Source: Meloidogyne chitwoodi (taxonomy: Eukaryota; Nematoda; Chromadorea; Rhabditida; Meloidogynidae). Taken from it: a stretch of DNA of 64,000 nucleotides. The position numbers and the translations under genes are program-made. The DNA lies in assembly GCA_015183035.1 (NCBI GenBank), contig JACZZP010000005.1:2170001-2234000 (forward strand). Direction: 5' to 3'. Positions 12,001 through 22,124 of this stretch are shown in pieces (positions within the stretch are counted from its first letter, which is position 1; each line of letters begins with the position of its first letter). The notes beneath the pieces were generated by a model that was not told the DNA's origin, made no database searches, and was given only the letters and a program-made list of their open reading frames with translations.

Positions 12001-15000
12001 AGTCTTGCACCCTAATATTGATCCTCAAATTTTACCTAATTTGTTTAAGAGCCTCCATCACTTGTTCTTTCAAATCTTCTTAAATTCAAATTTTATTTTA
12101 AAAATCATTAAAACTATACTATTAAATCCTTTTGGAAAAGTATAGTAAACAGGCATCTTCCATAACATATTTGACAAAGTTCTTCCATTAGCAAATAACT
12201 GTCTCTTTTTTCTTGATTGATATCTGCTACTTTTATTACAACCTAAATAAAAAAAAAGAATTCTTAAACAACTAAATACCAAATTTAACAAAATTATAGC
12301 AAATATTAAAAAATACATTTTTGCTCAATTTGAATTGCTCTCCTCTCTATATCCGGTAATCTCAACAAAATGTCGCCAAATGCTATCATTTTAGCGTTCT
12401 CACAACCTTTAATTAGTCCATTTTCATCACGTGTAATACCATCATTTGTATAACGTTTATTTCTAATTCTTTGTTTATTTAAATCTGTTTGATTTTCATT
12501 TTTATCTTCATTATTGTTATATAAATATAGCATATCCACTGTCTGTTAAATTTTGGAAAATATTATTCTAAATTAGGGCTCACTTCGGTTTGTCCTAGGG
12601 CTGAGACGAAATTTCGTTTTTCGAGATTTCGAGGTTTTTATTTCGAATTATTTCTATTTCGAGAAATTACTAAATTTCGATTTCGACTTTTTCCAAATTT
12701 CGACTCACAATCAGTCCTGGTTTGTCCGAAATTCAAAAACGATTTCCATTTTAGAAATTTTATATAAAAATTATTTACGATTTGTTCAGGACGCGGCTCA
12801 CCCTTGCATGGGCACTTTTTTTTTAATTCCATTAATTTATCAAAAGCATTCTTTAATTCATTGTATTTCTCCAGGCCCATAATATCGCATTGATTTAAAG
12901 GACGAGTATACTAAAAATAAATAATAAAACTGGAAAGTAATTTGAGTCAATTTTTCATATAGTAAAATGTGTTTGTTAAATTCAATAAATTCCTTTTGCG
13001 TAAAAAATATTTTTTTTATAAGTAATTTAAAAACATACACAACTAAATCTCTTTTTCAAGTTTTCATTATTCAAAACTAATTTAATTATATTAGCGCAAG
13101 ATTTTTCTGAAACAGAGATAATTTCAAAATCAGAAGAAGATAAAAGCTCTCCTTTCATATTAATATCAGGACCAACTAATGCCATTGCTTTTCTTCCTCC
13201 CTTAGAAAAAAATATTAAATAATTAAGAAAAATTTGGCAATTTTTATAGTTAAATAATAATTAAATATACATAATAATTTGCTTTTTATTTTTGTTTATT
13301 TACCTTCTCAGCAATTTCTTGCAAAGTATTTTTCGAATATTGTTCAAGTAAATAATTTTCAAAATTATAAATATTTCCATTGATTTCATCCTTTAGAATT
13401 GCAAAATTGTTATTAGCATCCCCGAATTGTATGGAAAATAATAGAGGGTTATCTTCTGTATAATTTACTACTTGAAGTCTTTTTGGTTCTCCTTCTTTGT
13501 AGGGGTTTCTGATATTTCCAGTTACATTAATTGATTTGCCAAAAGATAAACTGAAATTATTTGAAAATACATAATAACCTTTTTAAATACTTTATTTTTC
13601 CTTTAATTCCTAAATGAATTTTAAAATTACCAACGTTTTTGTTGAAAAAGAAAATCCAACAATAATATCAACTCTGAATGTTATTACATAATATTCTTCT
13701 TCTTCATATCTATTAAATCCAACACGAGTTGCAAACATTTGAAATTCTATTCCATGTTTCTCTTTTTTATCACATGATTTAGCATAATTAGATTTTGGAT
13801 TATTTTTTAACTAAAAATTTTATTTAATTTGTATTATTTTTAAAAATTAATTCTTACCAAATCGCCCAATTGAGATTTATAGCACAATGTCAAATTAATT
13901 GAGTTCCACCTTAATTTAATTAATCAAAATTTGCTGATATTTTTTTATAAAATTAATTTTTTAATTTAAATTATTCTAATAATTTTTATTATTATATATA
14001 TGTTTTCGGGTAATAAAAATTAAATATATAAAGTATATTTTTTAAAATTAAAATATCTTCTTACTCCATCATTTTGTTATTGTTGCCAGATATATATTTG
14101 CAAGTTTCGTAGAATTCTAATTTACCAGATTTTTCTAGCTCATCAGCTTCTTCGTCGTTGCAAGCAAGATTATATAACGAAATATGCAATTCTATCCGAT
14201 TTGAAACATAATTTTGTTTACGGTAAAATATTTCCTATAATAAAATTTAAAAGAAATTAATAAAAAATTAGATTTAAAACTTACACAATTTTTATCAGAT
14301 CCAATATCTTTACCATTAAATTTAAATTTTAGGAAGCATGAAGTTTGCGGAAATTCAATATCCTCAAAAAGGTTTGATTTATTATTCAAAAGATCCATAT
14401 CAAGTCCAAGAAGAGAAATTGCTTCATTCTAAATTATCATAAAATTAACATGTTTAAGGGCATTATTTAATTTTTAATAAATAAATTTACCCCATCCGCA
14501 ATACTTTGAAAGTCATTATCATCAATTCTTCTATCAAACAAATTGTGAATCCAAAATATTGTACTTTTACTATAATTATATTCTATATTATTTAAATCAG
14601 TTAAAGTTGAAAAATAAGTTTCATTATTGCCAAGTTGAATAGTAAAGATGGGAATATTTACATCTTCTTTTGATAAAGGTTCTAGATGTCCATTTGCTTC
14701 ATTTATTTTTCCAGAAATTGAAACTTTTTTATCAAATGAGAAACTAAAATTATTTTTTTTAATTATTTTTATTTAAATTGTTTTATCTGTCCTATAATTT
14801 AAAATTTTTAACCTTTTATAAGTATATGAAAAACCAATTTTAGCATAAACTTTATATTCAATATTATAATTATTTTTGTTCTGATTAAATGAAATACGCC
14901 TAGCACAGACTCGCATTTCAAGACCATGTTGACCAGGCTTTGTACATTTTCGACCGTATGCACTGTATTCATAATTTTGGAGCTTAAATTAACAAAAATT

Positions 15001-18000
15001 AAATTTAGTTGGTAAAAATATACTTTTACACGATTTTTTACATTAGAACTCAAAATATCCTGCTCCAATCTTGAATTATAACAAATTGTAAATTTTGACC
15101 ACATTTCTCTAAAAATTATAAATTAAATTTAAAAATAATTATATTTACTCTTCGCATTCTTTATTATAATTTTTATCAATTTCTTTGCATTGTTTATCCA
15201 TATTATTATTATTAACTTTTTGATTAATTCCTTGAAGACATCCAAGCTCATAAATGTTTGCAGACAATTGTAATTTATGAGGCTCATATGTTTTGTTTCT
15301 TTTATATAAATCCTATGATAAATTAAAGTAGAGTTGTACACTTTTCTGTATTCCAGGATTACATAATTCTCTTCAGAGCTCTTGTAATAAAGGCCACTCT
15401 CTCATGTGATAAAGACGCAGAAATGTGTACAGTTCTGGAAAAGAGCAGATCATTTGACGTTTCTCTGACCTAACTATCCACTGGTCAATTTTTCTGCGTC
15501 TTTATCAATGAGAGTGGCCTTTATTACAAGAGCTCTGAAGAGAATTATATAATCCCGGCATACAGAAAAGTGTAAAACTCTAAATTAAAGTGAAGGAAAG
15601 ATATACACTGCTCCACAAAATTATACGTCCACCCACATTTTTAAAAATTTTTTAAGTATTAATGGACTGCTAAGCCTAAAAATTTTTTTACAGGCTAATA
15701 AATAAGTAACTGTCATAATGTATATAAAATTTACAAGTTTTTTTACTTTTTAAATTTTTTAAAGGAAAATTTCATTTTTTGACCTCCACAAAATTATACG
15801 TCCACTTTACATTTTAATTAATTTTTTTATTCTTTTTAGTTTAGAAATTTTTTTTTAATAATGCCACGCGGTCTTCCACTTTCTGATCTCGAAAAAGGCC
15901 AAATAATTGCTTATAATGAATCTGGGCACTCAAATCGCTGGATCGCAAATAGACTAGGCAGGAGTCATGATGTTATTAATTCTTTTGTCTCAAATCCCGC
16001 CAAATATGGGTCTAAAACTAGTTCTGGACGTCCTCAAATACTTAGCCCACGAGATAAACGCAGAATCCTTGCGCTAGCCTCAAATTCGATGATATCATGC
16101 AATAAAATTAAGCAAGAACTAGAGCTTAATGCATCTAGTGAGACCATTCGGAGGGCAATTCATGCAAGTAATGCAATCAAAAGAGCAAAACTTATAAGTG
16201 CGCCACGCTTAACAGATCGCCACCGAACTCAAAGGCTTGAATTTGCTAGAAAAAATATGCAAACTAACTTTAATTTTGTAGGATTTTTTAATATTTTTAT
16301 GGAAAAAATTTTATTATTAGGTAATTTGGTCTGATGAGAAGAAATGGAATTTAGATGGCCCAGATGGGTTTAATACATACTGGCATGATATTAGAAAGGT
16401 TATATTAAGTATTAGTTTACCCCTAATATAATAGTTTTTAGGAAGTAAGATATTTTTCAAAGCGTAATTTTGGGGGTGCATCTTTAATGTCTTGGGCTGC
16501 GTTTTCTTCACAGGGAAAGTTACAGATGGGGTTTCCAAGTTCAAGAATGAATTCGGATGAGTACCAGGAGTTGTTGGAGGCTTGTTTAATACCATTTCTT
16601 GAGGAGCATGATAACCTTACACTGCGGTTCCAGCAGGATAATGCACCGATACATAATTCTGCCAGTACGCGCTCTTGGTTTAATGAGAGAAATATCCCTG
16701 TTCTTGACTGGCCGGCCTGTTCACCTGATATTAATGTGATAGAGAATGTGTGGGGATTGCTTGCACGTAGGGTTTATGCAGATAATAGACAATTTTCCAA
16801 TGTTAAGGAGCTTAAAAGTGAAATTTTGAAATGTTGGGATGAAATTGATATGAATTATTTGACAAAGTTAATTGATTCTATTCCAAATCGCTTATTCCAA
16901 GTTATTAATCGTAATGGGGGTTCAACTGACTATTAGCTTTATTTTTTGTATTTTTAACTCTGGTAGAATAAAGTTTTTTTAAGTGGACGTATAATTTTGT
17001 GGAGGTCAAAAAATGAAATTTTCCTTTAAAAAATTTAAAAAGTAAAAAAACTTGTAAATTTTATATACATTATGACAGTTACTTATTTATTAGCCTGTAA
17101 AAAAATTTTTAGGCTTAGCAGTCCATTAATACTTAAAAAATTTTTAAAAATGTGGGTGGACGTATAATTTTGTGGAGCAGTGTATTTGGATTTTTAAAAA
17201 ACATTTTGCCAAACATTAAATATTTATTTAAAAAATTAAAATTTTAAAATAATTACATCAACTGACGCATCAATTGACGGTCCATAAGTTGATTTCTCTG
17301 TTGGTTTTTCTGTTGTCTCTATCTGAAAAAAATAAAATAATTATTTTTTCATTTTATTAATTACCTCATTTAGTGGACATCTATTAACATGAGCCCAGAA
17401 AAACACTCGTTTGACTGGTTTTGTTTGCATATTTTTAGGTGGTTTTGCTATTATATCGTATTTCAAAGCTAATATCCCTGTATATTCATCAAACAAAGGT
17501 CTCAAGTTTGAACTTGAATTAACCCATTCTTTGTCAATTTGACTAGCATTAATTATCTTTTCTGTTAAATTTAAGTAAATAAATAAATAAATAGAATTAT
17601 TAACTCTTTAGTGATTCATCATTGCCAAAGACAAAATTAACAAGTTCAGATGGAGTTATATTTTTAAAAAACAAATTCTCTCTAAAAATTAATAATTAAA
17701 TTTAATAAAATTAATTTTAAATTAACCCTTCAGGGAAAATATCAGCTTTTATTTCCACAGTGTTAATTTGATGTTTAATTACAATAAATCCATGCCAAGG
17801 TAAATTTTCAAGATTTGGACGAAATGAACTAACATCATTATTATAACCATTTTGACATAATTTACTTGTTCCTTTCTTTGTCAGTTCAAAAGCTTTTGAA
17901 GGTTTCCAATTTCCTTCATTATTGAGAGGACTAAGTTGACTTATATAGCAAAATAAAAGTCTGAAAATTTTATTTAAAAAAAATATAATTGCAGAAAGCA

Positions 18001-18258
18001 AAGAAAGTCTTTATCTCATTATCAGAGGTCAGAGTTTTTCAAAAATCTCTCTCACATCTTTTAACAAAATAATTACCCATAGCAGGTTGTTGATTTTTCA
18101 GCAATTGAAGGCAATATTGTGTTTTTGATTTGACTTTCTAAAATAAGTGAAGCACTTTCGGAGTAAAACATTTTATCATTAATTGAGCAGTTTGTAAGCA
18201 ATAAAATTACAAACATTACAAAAATCAACAAAAAAGCTTTAAAAAGCATTATTGTCAT
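9030..18258 (-). CDS. Astacin metalloprotease with a three-module N-terminal extension (30-exon model)
   Basis: Exons (minus, 5' to 3'): 18258-18077, 17960-17727, 17681-17605, 17561-17365, 17322-17257, 15312-15149, 15108-15030, 14982-14813, 14743-14491, 14428-14285, 14234-14065, 13909-13858, 13810-13635, 13550-13304, 13200-13039, 12910-12779, 12542-12317, 12242-12120, 12078-12036, 11981-11822, 11655-11542, 11419-11316, 11278-11178, 10953-10762, 10552-10479, 10433-10295, 9871-9752, 9701-9529, 9404-9312, 9137-9030. The total is 4275 nt, or 1424 residues. Signal peptide first. Three related modules of ~200 residues follow (CYxSQL, then G-[IV]-[SN]-[IV]-[ST]-G and FSIQFGN-like segments), then a pro-region ending in RKKR (~920). 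The zinc motif is [18 protein letters not shown] (~1025), the Met-turn is SIMHY, then an EGF-like [16 protein letters not shown] and a CUB-like tail. All astacin catalytic residues are present. The family cleaves extracellular proteins. The join of the modules to the protease rests on in-phase splicing at 12779/12542; two genes remain possible. Confidence 0.7.
9881..10266. mobile_element. Palindromic element with GACGAAAGGTTCATT-type ends, in an astacin intron
   Basis: The left end GGCCGAACCTTTCGTCAATG is followed by two more CCTTTCGTCAATGAA units. The right end has GACGAAAAGTTCATTGACG and GGTTCGGGAACC. The inner arms pair over AGCTCGTCGAATGAGAT, GGGCTAAGATACAGG and similar. It lies within the intron between the exons at 10295 and 9871, so it should be spliced out. 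It is the short relative of the giant element at 27762-31852. Confidence 0.75.
11702..11751. repeat. 50-bp hairpin repeat
   Basis: GTGTTCTCCTGATCGG pairs with CCGGTCAGGAGAACAC around a short loop. A related half (GACCGGTCAAGAGAACAC) lies at about 26206 inside the GTTTCG hAT-like element. It sits in an astacin intron. Confidence 0.55.
12596..12705. repeat. TTTCGA-rich repeat remnant in an astacin intron
   Basis: Many TTTCGA/TTTCGAG words, like the subterminal parts of the element at 40980-41842. It lies in the intron between the N-terminal modules and the protease pro-region. No clear TSD. Confidence 0.45.
15332..15585. mobile_element. Palindromic MITE in an astacin-gene intron
   Basis: The left arm (GAGTTGTACACTTTTCTGTA to CACTCTCTCAT) and the right arm (ATGAGAGTGGCC to ATACAGAAAAGTGT) form ~90-bp inverted repeats. 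The arms include CAGAGCTCTTGTAATAAAGG. No coding content. Confidence 0.7.
15606..17182 (+). mobile_element. Complete Tc1-type transposon with ~200-bp terminal inverted repeats
   Basis: It starts CACTGCTCCACAAAATTATA and ends with the exact complement. It is flanked by TA at 15604-15605 and 17183-17184, the canonical Tc1/mariner target. The terminal repeats run ~200 bp and look nearly identical, including an inner repeat of ACAAAATTATACGTCCAC. With an uninterrupted transposase gene it appears young. It is inserted in the intron between exons 5 and 6 of the astacin gene, on the opposite strand. Confidence 0.93.
15861..16936 (+). CDS. Tc1-family transposase (DD34E)
   Basis: Exons 15861-16277, 16321-16398 and 16442-16936, with two ~42-nt introns. 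The result is about 330 residues, the usual Tc1 length. The N-terminus [20 protein letters not shown] starts a paired-type helix-turn-helix. The DDE triad is visible as the Asp in VIWSDEKKW, the Asp in [11 protein letters not shown] and the Glu in DINVIENVW. There are 34 residues between the last two, which defines DD34E Tc1 and excludes mariner DD34D. The first Met fits because GTT-rich AT sequence precedes it and the family motif MPRG begins there. No stops or frameshifts seen, so it may be active. Its role is cut-and-paste transposition into TA. Confidence 0.9.
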
Positions 18259-18799
18259 TTTTAAAATTTGATAAACAAGTCAAATAAATTTGTTTTATTA
18301 TTAAGAAATTAAATCTAGAAAATTTTGAAAAGTGAAATTTTGAAAAATAAAATTTGAAAAATGAAAATAATTTGTGAAATAATTTAATAAATATTGCTCT
18401 TAAAAATTTAAACTAGTCAACTGATTAGCACTAACTGAATAATTTATTTTAAAAATTTCCTATTCAAACTATTACTACTAAATAGAATATTTAATGAATC
18501 ATTTTTAATTAAATAAATTAATTTTAACATTAAATTTATTTTTATGTTTATCTACTAAATTGATCAGTAATAGGAAAATATATATTAACATACTGTGATT
18601 TAAATATAAATAAATATTTTTTGTATTAATTAATATTTTATTTTTAACTTGATCTTTTAAAGTATTATACATATGACCAGTGATCAGTTAAAAAAATTGT
18701 TATTCAAAATTTAACTAAAAAATTTTATTAAATAAAGGTATAAATTTAATGAAACAATTTTTTCGTTTCTTTTTAAAAATATCAAATCATTCACTTTTT

Positions 18800-21644
18800 T
18801 CATTCTTCGTCATATGTATAATCTTGATAATCTTCATCTTTATAAAATTCTTCAATTAAACAATGCTTTGAAATATTATAAATAAATGGTTTAGAAGTTA
18901 AATTCTCGCCAAAATTGGTTTCAGCGGAACAACATTCTAAGTCAATATACGGTTCAAGAAATTCATAATTCTTTTCCAATAATATAGCTTTACCTTTAAA
19001 ATTAATTAATTTAAATAATTAAATAAATCAATTAAAATATTTTACTTACCAATTTGTTTTCCATTTTGAGTGAAAAATACATAAGGTAATTTATTATTTA
19101 ATTTTGGAGGTGGATAAACTAATCCACAACCAATTATATCATCATTTTTCAAGGAAAATGGAAGTTTAATATAATATTCGTCCCCTTGAATGTAATAATA
19201 AATTAATTGTTTCCTCGACCATAAAGATACAAAAAAGTCTTCACTTAAGTCTTCCCTTTTTCTAAGACCTATCCCTATATCTGCATTTTCTTCAATTTGA
19301 AATTTAACTTCATAATAGAATAAAGTAAAAGTTGTACAATTCAAACAGCATTGCGATGATTTAGAATTTACATTTGGTTTATTAAATGAATTCTCCGCTA
19401 TTATCCAGGCCGAGTTATTAACTCCTAAATTATTTAAAAATAATAAAACATTTGAAACCCGACATAACTATGTTTCTATTATTATAATAAAATATTAAAA
19501 AATATAAAAAACTAACCTTTTTCTCCTCTACAATTAACATAAATAACATTTGTATCACTTTTAATTTGAATAAATCCATTCCCATTAAAACAAAAACCAT
19601 CTGGATTATCAGTGTTTACACAATTCTTTTCACAACATGGATATGCTTCTAAATCAATAAATTTCCATTTATTTGGAACATTTGAGAAACACTAAAAATT
19701 AAATTTTAATAAATTTAAAAAATTAAAAACTAACCACTATTTTTCCTTCTTTTAATTGTTTTAATTCAAAGGCTAATTCATCAATATTTTTACGATAATC
19801 CAGATTATTTATTTTATCAATTTTTAAAGTTAAATCATCAATCTTTTTATTAATATTTTCATTTGACTAAAAAATAATTTAAAATCTTTTTAAAAAAAAA
19901 ATTGCCTACCTTTTTAACATCATTTTCTAACATTTTAAAATCATTTTTTAAAGTTTTAATTTCCTTTTCTAAACAACCATTTTTATCTTCAATTTGTTCA
20001 ACTTTTTCTTCTTCTAGTAAAGCATTCTTAACCACTTCTTTTATAACTTTCTTTTCAAGTTCAGTGTTAAAAATTGCACAGATTGATTGCTTAATTTAAT
20101 TAAAAATTAGTATTTTTAAGTAAATGATCATTGTCCGCAAGTTTTATCCGTAAAGGCACTCTTCTAGAACGGGAGGCCCTTTCTGCGGACTTTTTATGCG
20201 GATTTTTCTATTATATAATTTATTAGTATATATAATTTGATATTTGCCTAAAGGCAAATAAAAGGAGTACATATACTAACAAAAAGGTGTAAATGATTCT
20301 GACCTAGTCATTTACATTTTTGTCGTCGATTATTTAGAAAAATGATTCAAACTCTTAAAAATTTTACTTTGTTACAAATGTCCACAAAAGCGTGAATCAT
20401 AGTAAGGAGTTTGTTAATAAAGAGGATAAGTCAATCCATACCCAGAATATAGAATCCCTCTGGCAAAAACTCAAAAGAAGACATAAAACTGAATTTGGAA
20501 CTGCGGAAACAACACTTGAGAGCTACATTAATGAATTTGTTTGGAGACAACGTTTTAAAGGACCAGATTGTTTTTTCCATTTAATCTCATATATTGTCAA
20601 TCATGATTCTTATTTGTGTGAATAAAATATATGTACTCCTTTTATTTGCCTTTAGGCAAAAATCAAATTATATATACTAATAAATTATATAATAGAAAAA
20701 TCCGCATAAAAAGTCCGCAGAAAGGGCCTCCTGTTCTAGAAGAGTGCCTCCGTAAATATTTACGGACATGAACTTGCGGCTTTGGTCGCTTATTTTAAGT
20801 TGATACCTTCTTAGATGTCACAACACTTTCACCCATAAGACTAATCTGTGAGTCATAAAGATGATTAAATGAATCCTAAATTAAAAATTAATTTATTTAA
20901 ATTAATTTTATTTACCTCTCTGTCCAAATCTAGAGTTGAAGAACTTTTATTCATTTTATTAAATTTAACAAGCAATTGATTTTGTTGTTGAAGTTGGCTA
21001 CATTTTTGTTGTAAATGTTCAACAAAAATAATTATATTTTCAAGAACATCCGCTTTTTCTAATTTACTACAATTTTAAAAAATTATATTTTATTAAAAAT
21101 TATATTTATTTTCTACCTTAGTTTTATTTCTGAATTAAAAAGTATTTCTTTAAGTTTTTCATAACAACCATTTAATCGCTTTCTTCGTTTTTTCTCCATC
21201 AAGGGCCCTTTTAACTAAAATTATTAAAAAAATTTATTTATTTTATTTTTGATAAAATTAAATATATCAGAGAAAAGTTACCACAGACAGGTTTCGAACC
21301 TGCGATCTCACTTCACCCTCCGCAAAAATAATCAGATGCTCTACCACTAATTAATTTAAAAAATTGATATTTTTAAGTAAATGACCAATGTCCGCAAGTT
21401 TTGTCCGTAACTTATTTACGGAAAAACATGTAACTTTAGTCGCTTATTTTAGGTTGATTACCTGTTTAGAAGAGTCAACATTTTCAACACATTCATCCAA
21501 AAGGCTAATTTGTGAGTCAGAATGATTAGACAAAGATTCCTGAATATAATAATTTTTAAATTAATTTTATATTTTTCAAAATAATTTTAATTTGTTAAAT
21601 CTTACCTCTTTGTCCAAATTAGAAATTTGAGAGCTTTCAGTCAT
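18800..21644 (-). CDS. SPRY family copy B, chimera with a Hes-type bHLH domain
   Basis: First exons 21644-21606 (MTESSQISNLDKE) and 21539-21462 (DSQISLLDE) are a standard SPRY-family start. In phase they continue into 21214-21117 and 21066-20916, which code a basic helix-loop-helix: GPLMEKKRRKRLNGCYEKLK, loop, then SKLEKADVLENIIIFVEHLQ. The Pro before MEK and SKLEKADVLE are hallmarks of Hairy/E(spl) factors. Exon 21066-20916 runs straight into a second SPRY-type start (MNKSSSTLDLDRE). Family exons follow: DSQISLMGE near 20830, coiled coil (~20095-19909 and ~19868-19737), Cys module (~19693-19520) and SPRY (~19435-19047, IIGCGLVYPPPKL, FFTQNGKQIG). The stop is at 18800-18802. All junctions keep frame. 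Transcription starting at the second Met would give an ordinary copy and leave the bHLH as a separate short gene. Confidence 0.6.
20155..20748 (+). mobile_element. Merlin (IS1016-type) deletion derivative with 8-bp TSD
   Basis: TSD TCCGTAAA at 20147-20154 and 20749-20756. The terminal repeats of ~110 bp start GGCACTCTTCTAGAACGGGA and include AAAGTCCGCAGAAAGGGCC and CTAAAGGCAAATAAAAGGAG. It is inserted inside the palindromic MITE in an intron of SPRY copy B, so the insertions are nested. The 8-bp TSD is diagnostic for Merlin. Confidence 0.88.
20383..20625 (+). pseudogene. Merlin transposase C-terminal fragment
   Basis: The 77 residues from 20392 begin MNHSKEFVNKEDKSIHTQNI and contain ESLWQKLKRRHK and LESYINEFVWRQRF. 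NHS, HTQ.IE..W..LK and L.SY..EF.WR are the C-terminal part of the IS1016/ISXO2-like DDE domain, which holds the last catalytic region. The first two thirds of the transposase are missing, so this copy cannot act alone. Confidence 0.8.
21287..21352 (-). repeat. tRNA-like relic in a copy B intron
   Basis: The minus strand reads TAGTGGTAGAGCATCTGATT, a variable part, then GCAGGTTCGAAACCTGTCTGTGG. The B-box and T arm are perfect and the 3' end TCTGTGG looks like an acceptor strand. However, the 5' acceptor strand is absent (AT-rich sequence instead), so this is a truncated tRNA copy rather than a functional gene. Confidence 0.5.
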
Positions 21645-22124
21645 TCTATAAAATTTAAATAATAAATTATCTATTAAATGAAAATTTATAAAAATTAACA
21701 AAAATAATATAAAAAATTTATTTTGTCAGTGATATAAAGCAAAAAATAATATTTAAGAGTGAATGTTTATATTTTTTTCAATTGACCACTAATATATTTT
21801 TATATTAAAGACATTAAACATGCTTGAAGCCTAACTGATTAAATAATAAAGTAAGTTAAAATAAGTAGAGAAGGGTCAGTTGGAAAAGAGAATTTACCTC
21901 AACATCATTTCTTTTATGGGAATTTTATGGGAAAATTGCCTTATTAAAAATAAATTTTTAAAATTTATTTTATTTTTTGTCTTTTATTTTCATAATTTAA
22001 ATACTTCAATTAAGCTTCAGGTGAATGTCTAATATAAAATCCACAAAAAAACATTCCAACACAATTTACCAACAAAACATTTAAAATAACAACAAAGACA
22101 ATCTCAACATTAAAAAAATTAAAT

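Noticed and set aside
11855..12145. Plus-strand frame of 96 codons
   Set aside because: It lies antisense to astacin exons carrying [20 protein letters not shown]; the minus strand has the conserved protein.
20392..20625. A stand-alone host gene with HTQNIESLW
   Set aside because: It lies between Merlin terminal repeats with a TSD and lacks most of the transposase.
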